Positions 9,629-19,728 are shown, counted from the stretch's first letter. The stretch: 64,000 nucleotides of DNA from Enterobacteriaceae bacterium LSJC7 (GCA_000302695.1 AMFN01000003.1:620001-684000); one strand, 5' to 3'. Notes: generated by a model not told the origin, from the sequence alone. Made by a program: numbers and translations.

Positions 9629-10486
9629 ATGAAGTTTATTGGAGCGCACGTCAGCGCCTCCGGCGGGCTGGAAAATGCCGCCATCCGCGCGGCTGAAATC
9701 AACGCTACCGCCTTTGCCCTGTTTACCAAAAACCAGCGCCAGTGGCGCGCTGCACCGCTGACCGACGACGTTATCAACAGCTTTAAGGCCGCCTGCCAGA
9801 AACACAACTACCGGCCCGAGCAAATCCTGCCGCACGACAGCTATCTGATTAACCTCGGCCATCCGGTTGAGGACGCGCTGGAGAAGTCCCGCGAGGCGTT
9901 TATTGATGAAATGCACCGCTGCCAGCAGCTGGGGCTGACGCTGCTAAACTTCCATCCCGGCAGCCATTTAAAGCAGATTTCTGAAGAAGACTGCCTCGCG
10001 CGCATCGCCGAGTCCATTAATATCGCGCTGGATAAAACTGAAGGCGTGACTGCCGTTATCGAAAACACGGCCGGTCAGGGCAGCAACCTGGGCTTTCGCT
10101 TTGAGCACCTGGCGGCAATTATCGACGGCGTGGAAGACAAGTCCCGCGTTGGCGTATGCATTGACACCTGCCATGCGTTTGCCGCGGGTTATGACCTGCG
10201 CAGCGCCGCAGAATGCGAGAAAACCTTTGCCGAGTTTGAGCGCGTGGTTGGTTTTAACTACCTGCGCGGTATGCACCTTAATGATGCCAAAAGCGCATTC
10301 GCCAGCCGCGTTGACCGCCACAACAGCCTGGGCGAAGGCAACATTGGCCACGACGCGTTTCGCTGGATAATGCGCGATAACCGTTTCGACGGCATCCCGC
10401 TTATTCTTGAAACCATCAACCCGGATATCTGGGCTGAGGAAATTGCCTGGCTGAAGGCGCAGCAGGACCAGCAGGCTGTGGCCTGA
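9629..10486 (+). CDS. nfo: Endonuclease IV (Nfo)
   Basis: Zinc-dependent AP endonuclease of 285 residues, identical in length to E. coli Nfo. It cuts 5' to abasic sites and removes blocked 3' ends in base excision repair. It has the TIM-barrel fold with metal-ligand motifs in order: [57 protein letters not shown]-type text, DRHNSLGEG and ILETINPD. Start at 9629 with GAGGAG upstream; an ATG at 9593 is further from any ribosome site and gives extra residues the family lacks. SoxRS control is known in E. coli; I did not identify a soxbox here. Confidence 0.97.
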   Translation: MKFIGAHVSASGGLENAAIRAAEINATAFALFTKNQRQWRAAPLTDDVINSFKAACQKHNYRPEQILPHDSYLINLGHPVEDALEKSREAFIDEMHRCQQLGLTLLNFHPGSHLKQISEEDCLARIAESINIALDKTEGVTAVIENTAGQGSNLGFRFEHLAAIIDGVEDKSRVGVCIDTCHAFAAGYDLRSAAECEKTFAEFERVVGFNYLRGMHLNDAKSAFASRVDRHNSLGEGNIGHDAFRWIMRDNRFDGIPLILETINPDIWAEEIAWLKAQQDQQAVA

Positions 10487-10506
10487 GTCCCGGCTCTACA
10501 AACGCG

Positions 10507-10535
10507 AAACGGGCGCAACAGCGCCCGTTTTTTAT
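10507..10535 (+). terminator. Terminator of nfo
   Basis: Ten-base perfect stem aaacgggcgc / gcgcccgttt with an AACA loop followed by a run of Ts. The mirrored A-rich side may also serve the convergent esterase gene. Confidence 0.85.
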
Positions 10536-10545
10536 TATCAGCATG

Positions 10546-11427
10546 CTACTGCCCAACGTCTGCTATACCCGCTACGGCGTTGATGGTTTGCAGCAATGAG
10601 ACATCAAACATGGGGCCGTGGGTCAGGCCGGGGTAAACGCGATAGTTTGCATCAATGCCCTTTTGTTTGAGTATTTCCACCAGTTGCGCGTTTTTGTCCT
10701 GCGCGGGCATATTGCTTTGGCCGTCGCCCTCGTCAAGCTGCAACGGTTTTCCCGCCAGGGCGGTATGGGAAAGTGTGCGGGCGCGGTCTAGCATTATGTC
10801 GTTGCCCCAGCCAAGCGACGCACTGGCAGCATAATAGTTGCGAAAACGCTCAGGCGCGCTGTAGAAGGTGTCCAGTACAAACAGCCCGCCGTAAGAGTGA
10901 CCCCACAGGCTCAGTTCATTGCGGTTGATACGCGCCTGGCTTTCAGCCCAGGGCAAAATGCTTTCCAGCAGCAGTTGACGAAATGCCACGCTGCCGCCCC
11001 CCTGGTCTTCTTTATAGATAGCGTGGCCGGATACCGGTGCGACCGGAGTGTAATCGCGGGTGCGCGAAGGGATATCAAAAGGCAGCGCCGTCTGATAACC
11101 CACTGCCACCAGCACCGGCGCTTTTGCCTTAGCAATGCGCCCCAGCAACGCCTCGCTCAGTTTGGACATTGCCGCATTGCCGTCGAGCATCACCAGCGCC
11201 GGGCGTCCGGCCCGGGGCGCGTCGCCGTTGGGGATAGCCACCCACACTTTGTAATGGCGCTGCTTATCAGCCGAGTCAAAGGTCGCGCTACGGAAATGGT
11301 ACCAGGCAGAGCCGGTATCCGCGATATTCGGTCCCAGTGGCTTCAGCACAGGCTGCGCCTGGCACAGTCCGACAACGGAAATGAAAAGCAAAGCAGAACT
11401 TAACAACCGACGAAGATGACGTTTCAC
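10546..11427 (-). CDS. Periplasmic alpha/beta-hydrolase, IroE-like siderophore esterase
   Basis: Secreted serine hydrolase of about 293 residues. A basic start and hydrophobic run ending SVVGLCQAQ form a signal peptide. The fold is esterase-D-like, with nucleophile motif WGHSYGGLFVLD (Ser near 198) and a C-terminal GLTHGPMF histidine. This combination is what I know from IroE, the periplasmic esterase that linearises enterobactin or salmochelin. No other iro gene is nearby, but cirA, the receptor for linear catecholates, is 5 kb away. The GTG start at 11427 has AGGGAA at correct spacing; the TTG at 11454 has no ribosome site. Substrate assignment is inferred. Confidence 0.7.
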   Translation of the reverse strand: MKRHLRRLLSSALLFISVVGLCQAQPVLKPLGPNIADTGSAWYHFRSATFDSADKQRHYKVWVAIPNGDAPRAGRPALVMLDGNAAMSKLSEALLGRIAKAKAPVLVAVGYQTALPFDIPSRTRDYTPVAPVSGHAIYKEDQGGGSVAFRQLLLESILPWAESQARINRNELSLWGHSYGGLFVLDTFYSAPERFRNYYAASASLGWGNDIMLDRARTLSHTALAGKPLQLDEGDGQSNMPAQDKNAQLVEILKQKGIDANYRVYPGLTHGPMFDVSLLQTINAVAGIADVGQ

Positions 11428-11641
11428 AGCCTGATTCCCTGTCGTAAATATCAAGAGCAGGTGATGAGTCTATGCCAGCCGCCGCTGCGCTGTCTAACGT
11501 CTTATCACCCTGATTATGCTGTGGGAAAAGCAAAACAGCCGGCACACTGCCCCGTTCATACTGCACGTTTGCTTATCTGAATACCTGTCAGGAATACCGT
11601 CCCCTGCCCTTATCCAGGTACCAGCGCGCCAGGAGAGGCCA

Positions 11642-11672
11642 TAAAAAACCGGCACAGTCACCTGCGCCGGTT
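11642..11672 (-). terminator. Terminator of the fruBKA operon
   Basis: Seven-base stem aaccggc / gccggtt, loop of 11, followed on the minus transcript by a six-base U-run, 26 bases past the fruA stop. Confidence 0.8.
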
Positions 11673-11697
11673 GTCTTATCTGCCAGATTGCGGTGAA

Positions 11698-13380
11698 TCA
11701 GGCTGTTTTTTCCACCAGTGCGCTCTCCGGGCGTTTAAGGAAAGCATACAGCAGCCCCGCCAGTAACGTTCCTGCGACAATCGCCAGCAGGTAGCCCAGC
11801 ACTGGCGTAATCGCCCCTGGGATAAGCAGCACAAACAGCCCGCCGTGTGGCGCCATCAGTTGCGCTCCCACAGCCATCGAGATAGCGCCGGTTACCGCAC
11901 CGCCCAGGATACAGCATGGCAGCACGCGCATTGGGTCACGCGCAGCAAATGGGATAGCGCCTTCGGTGATAAAGCACAGGCCCAGTACCAGCGCGGCCTT
12001 GCCGCCTTCCTGCTGCGCTTTATCAAACTTGCGCCGGGCAAGCAGCGTTGCCAGCCCCAGCGCCAGCGGTGGTACCATGCCTGCGGCCATGATTGCCGCC
12101 ATTGGCGCATAAGTCTGGGTACTCAACAGACCCACGCCAAAGGCATAAGCCGCCTTATTGACCGGTCCGCCCATGTCGGTGCACATCATGCCGCCCAGAA
12201 TGGCACCCAGCAGCACTGCATTTGCCGTACCCATGGTTTGCAGCCAGTGAGTCAGCCCTTCAAGGATTTTCGCAACCGGCGTACCGATGATATAAATCAT
12301 CGCCAGTCCCACCACCAGGCTTGAAATCAGCGGGATGATAAGAATGGGCTTAAGCGCCTCCATGCTTGTCGGCAGCTTCAGTTTTGAACTGATAAGCTTC
12401 GCCACATAGCCTGCAAGGAAACCGGCGATGATACCGCCAATAAACCCGGAGCCGGTGCTGACCGCCAGCATCCCGCCAATCAGACCCGGGGTCAGACCCG
12501 GGCGGTCGGCAATGGAGAAAGCGATGTAACCTGCCAGTACCGGCACCATGAGTGCAAAGGCGCTCTCACCACCGATTTGCATGAGTGCTGCGGCCAGCGT
12601 GCCCTTCTCTTTGAAGGCTTCAATACCAAACACAAATGACAGCGCAATACACAGACCACCGGCAACGACCATCGGCAGCATGTAAGACACGCCCGTCAGC
12701 AGGTGACGATAGGCACCGCCGCCCTCCTTTTTGCTCTGCTGGCTTGCCTGCGCCTGGCCGGAGGGTTGATACACGCTGGCCTGCGTCAACGCCTTATCAA
12801 ACTCCTGCGCGGTTTTCTTCAGTGCAAGGCCTGTTGAGGTGCGGTACATCGGTTTACCGGCAAATTTCGCCAGGTCCACTTCAATATCTGCCGCCACCAG
12901 TACCAGGTCGGCCTCTTCAATCTCCTGCGGTGTGATGGCATTGCCCGCGCCAACCGATCCGCGGGTTTCGACCTTCACCCACCAGCCGCGCTTTTTAGCC
13001 TCGGTTTCAATCGCCTCTGCCGCCATAAAGGTGTGTGCCACGCCGGTCGGGCATGCTGTCACCGCGACAATACGTTTCGCACCGCTGGGCGCAACGGTGG
13101 CGGCTGCCGGGGCGTGATACGGCTGCGCCTGGCTTCTGGCCTCACTCAGGAACTGTGCCGGATGCTGTACCGCGCGGTCGATATCACCACGATAAACCTG
13201 CTTGCCGTCCAGGGCATTGTCGGCAGGCAATGCACCGCCTATAACAATCGCCAGTTCTGCATCATGCGGGTTGTCGGTGAGGGCGATATTCGCCTCACCA
13301 GCGGCACTGGCCAGCAGCGTTTTCACCAGATACGCACGCGCCTGCCCGCAGCCGGCGTCAATAATCAGCAGCGTTTTCAT
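11698..13380 (-). CDS. fruA: Fructose-specific PTS enzyme IIB'BC, FruA
   Basis: Inner-membrane fructose permease of 560 residues (E. coli 563) that imports fructose while phosphorylating it to fructose 1-phosphate. An N-terminal degenerate IIB' domain is followed by a true IIB domain with phospho-cysteine motif VAVTACPTGVAHT near residue 113. A linker rich in Gln/Ser leads to the IIC domain from about residue 225, with roughly nine hydrophobic segments. Start at 13380 (MKTLLIIDAGCG), 21 bases after fruK, with GGGGCTTCTCCCG between them. It is the last gene of fruBKA. Confidence 0.96.
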   Translation of the reverse strand: MKTLLIIDAGCGQARAYLVKTLLASAAGEANIALTDNPHDAELAIVIGGALPADNALDGKQVYRGDIDRAVQHPAQFLSEARSQAQPYHAPAAATVAPSGAKRIVAVTACPTGVAHTFMAAEAIETEAKKRGWWVKVETRGSVGAGNAITPQEIEEADLVLVAADIEVDLAKFAGKPMYRTSTGLALKKTAQEFDKALTQASVYQPSGQAQASQQSKKEGGGAYRHLLTGVSYMLPMVVAGGLCIALSFVFGIEAFKEKGTLAAALMQIGGESAFALMVPVLAGYIAFSIADRPGLTPGLIGGMLAVSTGSGFIGGIIAGFLAGYVAKLISSKLKLPTSMEALKPILIIPLISSLVVGLAMIYIIGTPVAKILEGLTHWLQTMGTANAVLLGAILGGMMCTDMGGPVNKAAYAFGVGLLSTQTYAPMAAIMAAGMVPPLALGLATLLARRKFDKAQQEGGKAALVLGLCFITEGAIPFAARDPMRVLPCCILGGAVTGAISMAVGAQLMAPHGGLFVLLIPGAITPVLGYLLAIVAGTLLAGLLYAFLKRPESALVEKTA

Positions 13381-13401
13381 TGGGGCTTCTCCCGACAAAA
13401 T

Positions 13402-14337
13402 TTAAAAGGGTTGTAAGCTAACGCGCGCCATCATGGCCGCCAGTTTAGTCCTGTCGGTTATCCCGACGTTGCTCTGGCTCACTGCCAGCGCAGCAACCGC
13501 GGTGGCAAGGCGCAGCGTGTGCTCGCTGGACTCACGCATCAGCAGGCCGTAAATCAGACCGCCCACCATTGAATCACCCGCGCCCACCGTGCTGACCACT
13601 TCGCAGGCAGGCGGTTTGGCTATCCAGGCACCAGAGGCGTTGACCCAGAGCGCGCCTTCTGCGCCCAGGGAAATCACCACGTGAGCGATGCCCTGCTCGC
13701 GCAGTTGGTGCGCGGCGGCAACCACATCACCAATTTCCGGCAGTTTGCGCCCGGCCCAAATCTCCAGCTCGCGGCGGTTTGGTTTCACCAGCCAGGGCGC
13801 GGCTTTTAACCCCGCGACCAGCGCCTCGCGGCTGCTGTCAAAAATAATGCATGGACACTGGCTACGCAGGCGCATCATCCAGTCGGTGAAGGCGTCCGGG
13901 CTGACGCCCGCAGGCAGGCTGCCGCTCACACAGACCATGTCAAACTGACCAAGCCAGCTCAGGGAGTCATTCACAAAACGCTCCCAGTCCCCCGGCGTGA
14001 CGTCAAAGCCGGAGAAGTTCAGGTCGGTCACCTCACCGTCTTTTTCGGTGAGCTTCACGTTAATGCGCGTGCGGCCCTGCACCACCTGGAAACGGTTGGC
14101 AATCCCCAGTTCGCTGAACAAGTGCTGAAAGCCGTCCTGGTTGTCTTTGCCAAGAAAGCCGCCCACGGTCACGTCAATACCTAAATCTTTAAGCACTTTG
14201 GCAACGTTAATGCCCTTGCCTGCGGCATGCAGGCCGGTGGTGCGCACCAGGTTAACTTCGCCACGCTCAATTTCTGGCGTGAAGCCCACCAGATCGTAGG
14301 CCGGGTTAAGTGTGATAGTTGCAACGCGTCTGCTCAT
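13402..14337 (-). CDS. fruK: 1-phosphofructokinase FruK
   Basis: Ribokinase (PfkB) family enzyme of 311 residues (E. coli 312) phosphorylating fructose 1-phosphate to fructose 1,6-bisphosphate in the cytosol. PfkB signatures are [14 protein letters not shown] near residue 40 and the C-terminal [12 protein letters not shown] with the catalytic Asp near 256. Its ATG overlaps the fruB stop by four bases (ATGA), so translation is coupled. In E. coli FruK can also bind Cra and affect operon repression. Confidence 0.96.
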   Translation of the reverse strand: MSRRVATITLNPAYDLVGFTPEIERGEVNLVRTTGLHAAGKGINVAKVLKDLGIDVTVGGFLGKDNQDGFQHLFSELGIANRFQVVQGRTRINVKLTEKDGEVTDLNFSGFDVTPGDWERFVNDSLSWLGQFDMVCVSGSLPAGVSPDAFTDWMMRLRSQCPCIIFDSSREALVAGLKAAPWLVKPNRRELEIWAGRKLPEIGDVVAAAHQLREQGIAHVVISLGAEGALWVNASGAWIAKPPACEVVSTVGAGDSMVGGLIYGLLMRESSEHTLRLATAVAALAVSQSNVGITDRTKLAAMMARVSLQPF

Positions 14338-15473
14338 GCTACACCCTCACCAAGACCGGCAGCGATGGCCTCGCCAATGCTTTTCAGCGCCAGTTCAGCA
14401 TCGTCGCCGCTGGCGCTAATGCGCAGGCGGTGACCTTTTTTCACGCCCAGCGCGACCACTTTCATCAGGCTGCGGCCATTGGCCGGTTTGCCCGTTCCGT
14501 CAAGATTCACCACGGTAATCTCACTTCTGAATTGCTTAATGGTATTAACCAGCATGGTGCCGGGGCGGGCGTGTAGCCCATGCTCGTTGCGTATCACAAA
14601 TTCTGCGCTGTGCGCCTGCGGATGTTGCGCCGCGTCGCCCTCACGCGTCAGCATCTCCAACAAGGTGACGCCGTCAGCGTTCAGCAACTGTTCAGCTTTG
14701 CGCTGCATCAGCAGGTCGCTCAGGCGACTTAATACCTGTAGCGGTGCGTCGTCGGTGACAGACACCGTCAGCAGCATGGCCACCTGTTCGTTGTTCACGC
14801 TAAACGCCGTCTGCGGGCGCGCGATGGCAATTGCGCTTGCCAGATTGCCGTCGGTGCTGTCGTTAAGCCAGATGCCCTGCCCCAGACACAGCGGTGTCTG
14901 GCTAACGGTGCGGCTGACAAACGCCGCATCAACCGCCCCGGCAGCGTTGAGCCTGCCCGCGTTTAATGCCTGAAGCGTGACCAGGTCAGCGGCCGCGACG
15001 TCAAGCGACAGCGTGCTTGCATCAAAAATCAGTCCTGCCGCCTGTTTTTCGCCCATCAGCAATGCGCGCAGGGTTTCTGCATCTGGCGCGGTTTTCAGCT
15101 GTTCAGCAACCGCATCATCGCTCAGTACGTGGGTGAGCTGACGCAGCAGGCCAAGGTGTTCGTCAGAACTGGCAGCGATACCAATAGCCACATACGCGGT
15201 TTGCCCCTCGCCCCAGTCAATGCCGTCAGGAAACTGGAATACCTGCACCCCGGTTTTCAACACCCGATCGCGGGTGTCGGTGGTGCCGTGCGGAATGGCA
15301 ATGCCATTACCGAGAAAGGTGGATGTCTGCTTTTCGCGCGCCAGCATGCCGTCAACGTAGCCAGGTGCTACGTTTCCTGCCTGCTCCAGCGCGTGGGCCA
15401 CCAGGCGAATAGCCGCGTTTTTATCGGCAGCCTGTTGCGCGGGGTGGATATCCTTCACAGATAACTGGAACAT
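14334..15473 (-). CDS. fruB: PTS diphosphoryl transfer protein FruB (IIA-FPr)
   Basis: Cytosolic phosphocarrier of 379 residues (E. coli 376) passing phosphate from enzyme I to FruA. The N-terminal IIA-Fru domain carries the phospho-histidine in [13 protein letters not shown] (His62). A central M domain follows. The C-terminal HPr-like domain has [12 protein letters not shown] with the active His near residue 301. It is the first gene of fruBKA. Two Cra operator-like sequences lie 20-100 bases upstream, as in E. coli, giving induction by fructose 1-phosphate. Confidence 0.96.
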   Translation of the reverse strand: MFQLSVKDIHPAQQAADKNAAIRLVAHALEQAGNVAPGYVDGMLAREKQTSTFLGNGIAIPHGTTDTRDRVLKTGVQVFQFPDGIDWGEGQTAYVAIGIAASSDEHLGLLRQLTHVLSDDAVAEQLKTAPDAETLRALLMGEKQAAGLIFDASTLSLDVAAADLVTLQALNAGRLNAAGAVDAAFVSRTVSQTPLCLGQGIWLNDSTDGNLASAIAIARPQTAFSVNNEQVAMLLTVSVTDDAPLQVLSRLSDLLMQRKAEQLLNADGVTLLEMLTREGDAAQHPQAHSAEFVIRNEHGLHARPGTMLVNTIKQFRSEITVVNLDGTGKPANGRSLMKVVALGVKKGHRLRISASGDDAELALKSIGEAIAAGLGEGVA

Positions 15474-15493
15474 GGTTGTTGTCTCCCGTCTGT

Positions 15494-15508
15494 AGAATCG
15501 TTTCAGCT
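15494..15508. promoter_or_regulatory. Cra (FruR) operator, proximal
   Basis: AGAATCGTTTCAGCT fits the Cra site consensus (TGAATCGNTTCA type, read on either strand), 21 bases upstream of the fruB start. Confidence 0.7.
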
Positions 15509-15558
15509 TATGCGTCTGAATAAAGCCCGCAAATGGCGGGGAAACTTACAAAATCCAG

Positions 15559-15573
15559 GCTGAAACGTTTCAA
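15559..15573. promoter_or_regulatory. Cra (FruR) operator, distal
   Basis: GCTGAAACGTTTCAA contains the perfect palindrome TGAAACGTTTCA, the best form of the Cra site. With the proximal site it makes the two-operator layout known for fruB. The rest of 15574-15790 shows no gene or clear signal. Confidence 0.8.
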
Positions 15574-15790
15574 GGAGTGTGTGAAATTTTGTCAGTTTCC
15601 ACAAGCCCTCGCCCTGGAAACATCTCAGAAATTAGACATTCAGCACATTTCAGCGCCAGTCTGTCTGGGGTAAGTGGGAAATACCGGACTCACACGCAAA
15701 CTATCAGCATGCTTTCAGCAATGGCGCTTAACAGAGAATCGTATGTGATGCCGTGCGGTTTAGACCCTGTCGCGCGGTGTCTGTGATGGC

Positions 15791-16045
15791 TTAAGGCGCG
15801 GTCAGCGCTTCCAGATGAATCAGAAACGTCATCGCCTGCTGGCGAGTGGCGCCGCACATCTCAAAGGAAGGCTGAAGCCCGGCACACACCTTTGGGCGCA
15901 GCGGCGAGGCAAAAAGTTTGCAACGTTGCTGCTCATCAAGCTGCACGCAGGGCGTGTTAGCCGGTTTGCCCTGCGGCATACCCGGAATGGGGCTGGAAAT
16001 AGACGGTGCCGTGCAGCAGGCACCACAGTCGGGGCGGCATTGCAT
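15791..16045 (-). CDS. yeiW: YkgJ-family zinc/iron cysteine-cluster protein YeiW
   Basis: Small cytosolic protein of 84 residues, UPF0153 (YkgJ/YeiW) family. It is defined by clustered cysteines: [11 protein letters not shown] at the N-terminus, a central QQRCKLF, and later [15 protein letters not shown]. The pattern suggests a bound metal or Fe-S cluster; the function is unknown. Same position as E. coli yeiW, between fruB and yeiP. Start chosen at the ATG at 16045, eight bases after GGAG. The GTG one codon earlier (16048) is possible. Confidence 0.85.
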   Translation of the reverse strand: MQCRPDCGACCTAPSISSPIPGMPQGKPANTPCVQLDEQQRCKLFASPLRPKVCAGLQPSFEMCGATRQQAMTFLIHLEALTAP

Positions 16046-16209
16046 CACGCATTCTCCAGGTGGTCAGAAAGGCGGACTCTATCAGCCTGCCCCACGCCTT
16101 ACCAGTGGATTTACCCGCTCTTGTCGCTACGCGGGAAAAGACTTGCCTGTACGCCGCCTCACGAGTACCTTGACGCGATATTTTCCCCCTATTCGTACAG
16201 GACTTCCCA

Positions 16210-16782
16210 ATGCCAAGAGCTAACGAAATCAAGCGCGGTATGGCCATTAATTACAACGGCAAGCTGCTGCTGGTAAAAGATATCGATATTCAGGCACCGA
16301 GCGCCCGTGGCGCAGCCACGCTGTATAAAATGCGTTTTTCCGACGTGCGTACCGGGCTTAAGGTGGAAGAGCGCTTTAAAGGCGACGATATTATTGACAC
16401 CATCCAGCTTTCACGCCGCGCCGTGACGTTCTCGTATGTTGACGGCAACGAATATGTGTTTATGGATGACGAAGACTATACGCCGTACACCTTCACCCAC
16501 GATCAAATTGCCGATGAATTACAGTTTATCCCCGAAGGCGGCATGCCGGGCATTCAGGTGCTGACGTGGGACGGACAGCTGCTGGCGCTTGAACTGCCGC
16601 AGACGGTCGATCTGGACATCACCGAAACCGCACCGGGCATTAAAGGCGCATCTGCAAGCTCGCGCACCAAACCCGCCACGCTGTCTACCGGGCTGGTGAT
16701 TCAGGTGCCAGAATACCTGGTGTCGGGTGAGAAAATTCGCGTGCACATCGCCGAACGCCGCTATATGGGCCGCGCCGACTGA
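16210..16782 (+). CDS. yeiP: Elongation factor P-like protein EfpL (YeiP)
   Basis: EF-P paralogue of 190 residues (E. coli 190) acting on the ribosome to relieve stalling at proline-rich and related motifs. Three beta-barrel domains: a KOW-like N-domain, then two OB domains ending [14 protein letters not shown]. At the loop tip where EF-P has a modified lysine, this protein has Arg33 ([13 protein letters not shown]), the EfpL hallmark, so it does not depend on EpmABC modification. Start at 16210 with AGGA upstream. It is convergent with uxuA across a terminator. Confidence 0.96.
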   Translation: MPRANEIKRGMAINYNGKLLLVKDIDIQAPSARGAATLYKMRFSDVRTGLKVEERFKGDDIIDTIQLSRRAVTFSYVDGNEYVFMDDEDYTPYTFTHDQIADELQFIPEGGMPGIQVLTWDGQLLALELPQTVDLDITETAPGIKGASASSRTKPATLSTGLVIQVPEYLVSGEKIRVHIAERRYMGRAD

Positions 16783-16801
16783 TTACGCAAGCCCATCTCA
16801 G

Positions 16802-16832
16802 AAGGCCGCGGCGACCTGTTGCGGCCTTTTTT
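16802..16832 (+). terminator. Terminator of yeiP
   Basis: Eight-base stem aaggccgc / gcggcctt with an 11-base loop followed by six Ts. Confidence 0.8.
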
Positions 16833-16859
16833 CCGTTCGACCTCGGCGCGTCGCCTGTT

Positions 16860-18050
16860 CTACAACAGTTCGGGGTACTTCAGCGTTTTAAGCGCCAGTT
16901 CCACGCCGCGTACTTCAGCTAACCCTTTAAGCCGACCAATGGCCGAGTAACCTGGGTTGGTCTTCTTATTTAAGTCGTCCAGCATCTGATGACCGTGATC
17001 CGGGCGCATCGGAATTGGCCGCCTGTCGCCCTGCTCTCTACGCCGCGCTTCTTCACGTAAAATCGCTGCCACCACTGCGACCATATCCACATCGCCAGTA
17101 AGATGTGCCGCTTCGTGAAACGTCTGCGGATTCGCCTCGCGACAGGTAGAGCGCAGGTGAGTAAAGTGAATGCGGTCGCCAAAAGTTTGCGCCATCTTAA
17201 CCAAGTCGTTATCTGCACGCACACCGTACGAACCGGTACACAGCGTAAAACCGTTATACAGGCTATCCACGGTCTGCTTAAGCCAGTGCATATCCTCAAT
17301 AGTGGACATAATGCGCGGCAGGCCGAGCAACGGGCGCGGCGGGTCATCCGGGTGCACCGCCAGGCGCACGCCTGCGGCCTGTGCCACCGGCACAACCTGG
17401 CGCAGGAAATGCGCCATATTTTCCCGCAGTGTCTCTTTATCGATACCCTGATACTGCGCCAGCCGCGCACGGAACTGCTCCAGCGTATAGCCTTCTTCAG
17501 CCCCCGGCAGCCCGGCAATAATGTTGCGGGTAAGCGTGGTGATATCGTCAGGCGACATCGCCGTAAAACAGGCCCGTGCCTGTTGGCGCTCGTCGGCGCT
17601 GTAGTCGTTTTGCGCGCCCTCGCGCCTGAGGATGTAAAGCTCAAAAGCAGCAAACGCCGTGCTGTCAAAACGCAGCGCCTTTGAACCATCCGGCAACGTC
17701 CAGGCCAGATCGGTGCGCGTCCAGTCGAGCACCGGCATAAAGTTGTAGCACACGGTATCAATGCCACATTCGCCCAGGTTACGCAGGCTCTGTTGGTAGC
17801 TGGCAATGTAGCGCGCAACCTCCCCGCTGCCGGTTTTGATGTCTTCATGTACCGGGATGCTTTCCACCACCGACCACACCAGCCCCTTGGCCTCAATGAT
17901 GCGCTTGCGCTCAAGGATCTCGGCAACCGGCCAGACCTCGCCGTTGGCAATATGATGAAGCGCTGTGACCACGCCCGTCGCACCAGCCTGGCGGACATCA
18001 TCAAGCGTTACCGGATCGTTCGGGCCAAACCAACGCCAGGTATGTTCCAT
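16860..18050 (-). CDS. uxuA: D-mannonate dehydratase UxuA
   Basis: Cytosolic Fe/Mn-dependent enzyme of 396 residues (E. coli 394) converting D-mannonate to 2-keto-3-deoxygluconate in glucuronate breakdown. Family text is clear throughout: [28 protein letters not shown] at the N-terminus, [15 protein letters not shown] near 100, [18 protein letters not shown] near 235, and [13 protein letters not shown] near 350. GGGGAG precedes the start. It diverges from yeiQ, whose product makes D-mannonate or a related sugar acid. In E. coli uxuA lies elsewhere, next to uxuB. UxuR/ExuR-like boxes occupy the shared upstream region. Confidence 0.95.
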   Translation of the reverse strand: MEHTWRWFGPNDPVTLDDVRQAGATGVVTALHHIANGEVWPVAEILERKRIIEAKGLVWSVVESIPVHEDIKTGSGEVARYIASYQQSLRNLGECGIDTVCYNFMPVLDWTRTDLAWTLPDGSKALRFDSTAFAAFELYILRREGAQNDYSADERQQARACFTAMSPDDITTLTRNIIAGLPGAEEGYTLEQFRARLAQYQGIDKETLRENMAHFLRQVVPVAQAAGVRLAVHPDDPPRPLLGLPRIMSTIEDMHWLKQTVDSLYNGFTLCTGSYGVRADNDLVKMAQTFGDRIHFTHLRSTCREANPQTFHEAAHLTGDVDMVAVVAAILREEARRREQGDRRPIPMRPDHGHQMLDDLNKKTNPGYSAIGRLKGLAEVRGVELALKTLKYPELL

Positions 18051-18064
18051 GCAAACTCCCCATT

Positions 18065-18084
18065 AAAGTTGTTATACCAATTAA
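18065..18084. promoter_or_regulatory. UxuR/ExuR-like operator, uxuA side
   Basis: AAAGTTGTTATACCAATTAA contains an imperfect TTGGTATACCAA-type palindrome, the recognition core of the GntR-family hexuronate repressors, directly upstream of uxuA. Confidence 0.6.
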
Positions 18085-18170
18085 GCTAACTGCTTTCACC
18101 CTACGCTTCACCGATAATGCGTCAACTATCTGCGCTGCACAGTACGATCCGCTTCACATTACACCGATAA

Positions 18171-18187
18171 AAACGGCATACCAATTT
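18171..18187. promoter_or_regulatory. UxuR/ExuR-like operator, yeiQ side
   Basis: AAACGGCATACCAATTT carries the ATACCAATTT half-site seen in the other box and a weaker left half. It lies 65 bases upstream of yeiQ. Confidence 0.55.
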
Positions 18188-18251
18188 AAAATGCTGTCAT
18201 ATAACATTAGGCTAAGTGCTGATACCTTCTCACGCATCAGGACTCTGACTT

Positions 18252-19718
18252 ATGACCACGCTTGCCACTACCCGCCTCCCCACACACGTTCAGCCGCCGC
18301 GCTACGATCGCCAGGCGCTGAAAACACGCATTGTCCACCTCGGCTTTGGCGCATTTCACCGCGCTCACCAGGCACTGCTGACTGACCGCGTACTGAACGC
18401 GCGCGGCGGTGACTGGGGCATTTGCGAAATCAGCCTGTTCAGCGGCGACAGGCTGATGCAGGCGCTACGCGCGCAGGCGCATCTTTTTACCGTGCTGGAG
18501 AAAGGCCCACAGGGTTACGAGGCCATTGTGGTGGGTGCAGTACGCGAGTGCCTGAACGCGCGGCTCGACGGCCTGGCCGCCATTATTGAGAAGTTCTGCG
18601 AACCGCAGGTGGCCATTGTCTCGTTGACCATCACCGAAAAAGGCTACTGTATTGACCCGGCAAGCGGCAGGCTCGATAAACACAACGAACGCATTGTGCA
18701 CGACCTCCAGTTCCCCCACGAGCCGCACTCTGCACCGGGCATTCTGGTCGAAGCCCTGGCGCGGCGCCGCGAACGCGGGCTGGCACCGTTTACCGTGCTC
18801 TCTTGCGATAACATTCCCGACAACGGACACGTCGTGCGCCGCGCCGTGCTCGACCTGGCGCAGCAGCGCAGTCCAGAGCTTGCCGAATGGATTGCGGACT
18901 ACGTGACCTTTCCGTCAACCATGGTTGACCGCATCGTACCCGCCGCCACGCCTGAGTCCTTGCAGGAGATTGCCGATGTACTGGGCGTGGACGATCCGTG
19001 CGCTATCAGCGCCGAGCCGTTTATTCAGTGGGTGATTGAAGATAGTTTCGTCGCCGGTCGTCCTGAGTGGGAGGTGGCTGGCGTGCAGATGGTGGATGAT
19101 GTCATGCCCTGGGAACAGATGAAGCTGCGAATGCTCAACGGTAGCCACTCGTTTCTGGCGTATCTCGGCTATCTGGCGGGTTATGCGCACATTGCAGACT
19201 GTATGGCCGACGACAATTTTCGTCTGGCGGCCCGCAAGCTGATGCTTGATGAGCAGGCACCCACGCTCAACATCAGCGGTGTTGATTTAAACCAGTACGC
19301 CGACAGCCTGCTTGCCCGCTTTGCCAATCCGGCGCTGAGGCACCGCACCTGGCAAATTGCAATGGATGGCAGCCAGAAACTGCCGCAGCGCATGCTGGAA
19401 AGCATCCGCTGGCATCTTGCACACCACAGCGACTGGTCATGTCTGGCGCTTGGCGTGGCCGGATGGATGCGCTACGTCAGCGGCGTGGATGATGCAGGTG
19501 AAGCCATTGACGTGCGCGACCCACTCTACGCGCGCATTACCGAGCGGGTTAGCGCCAGCGACGAAAACGAACGCGTGAGTGCGCTACTGGGCCTTGAGGA
19601 AATTTTTGGCACCACACTGGCGCAAGACTCCCGCTTTGTTAAAGGTGTGCAGCAGGCCTGGCAAACGCTGTGCCAGCACGGTGCACGCGCGGCCGTCGCA
19701 CAGCTGGTGACAGGCTAA
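18252..19718 (+). CDS. yeiQ: Mannitol-dehydrogenase-family oxidoreductase YeiQ (fructuronate reductase-like)
   Basis: NAD(P)-dependent cytosolic oxidoreductase of 488 residues, long-chain mannitol dehydrogenase family. The nucleotide-binding loop is VHLGFGAFHRAHQ near residue 28. Other signatures are SLTITEKGYC near 122, CDNIPDNGHVV near 185, the catalytic KLRMLNGSHSFLAYLGYL near 287, and GSQKLPQRMLESI near 375. E. coli has yeiQ at exactly this place and the length matches. UxuB (486 residues) is the close paralogue. With uxuA divergent next door it plausibly reduces fructuronate to mannonate; which of the two activities it has is not decidable from sequence. Confidence 0.88.
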   Translation: MTTLATTRLPTHVQPPRYDRQALKTRIVHLGFGAFHRAHQALLTDRVLNARGGDWGICEISLFSGDRLMQALRAQAHLFTVLEKGPQGYEAIVVGAVRECLNARLDGLAAIIEKFCEPQVAIVSLTITEKGYCIDPASGRLDKHNERIVHDLQFPHEPHSAPGILVEALARRRERGLAPFTVLSCDNIPDNGHVVRRAVLDLAQQRSPELAEWIADYVTFPSTMVDRIVPAATPESLQEIADVLGVDDPCAISAEPFIQWVIEDSFVAGRPEWEVAGVQMVDDVMPWEQMKLRMLNGSHSFLAYLGYLAGYAHIADCMADDNFRLAARKLMLDEQAPTLNISGVDLNQYADSLLARFANPALRHRTWQIAMDGSQKLPQRMLESIRWHLAHHSDWSCLALGVAGWMRYVSGVDDAGEAIDVRDPLYARITERVSASDENERVSALLGLEEIFGTTLAQDSRFVKGVQQAWQTLCQHGARAAVAQLVTG

Positions 19719-19728
19719 TCTACCTGTC

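Noticed and set aside
15577-15786. 69-codon frame upstream of fruB
   Set aside because: It overlaps the Cra-controlled promoter region and has no ribosome site or family match.
16970-18004. 344-codon frame within uxuA, same strand, other frame
   Set aside because: Arginine/cysteine-rich out-of-frame reading of a well-conserved gene.
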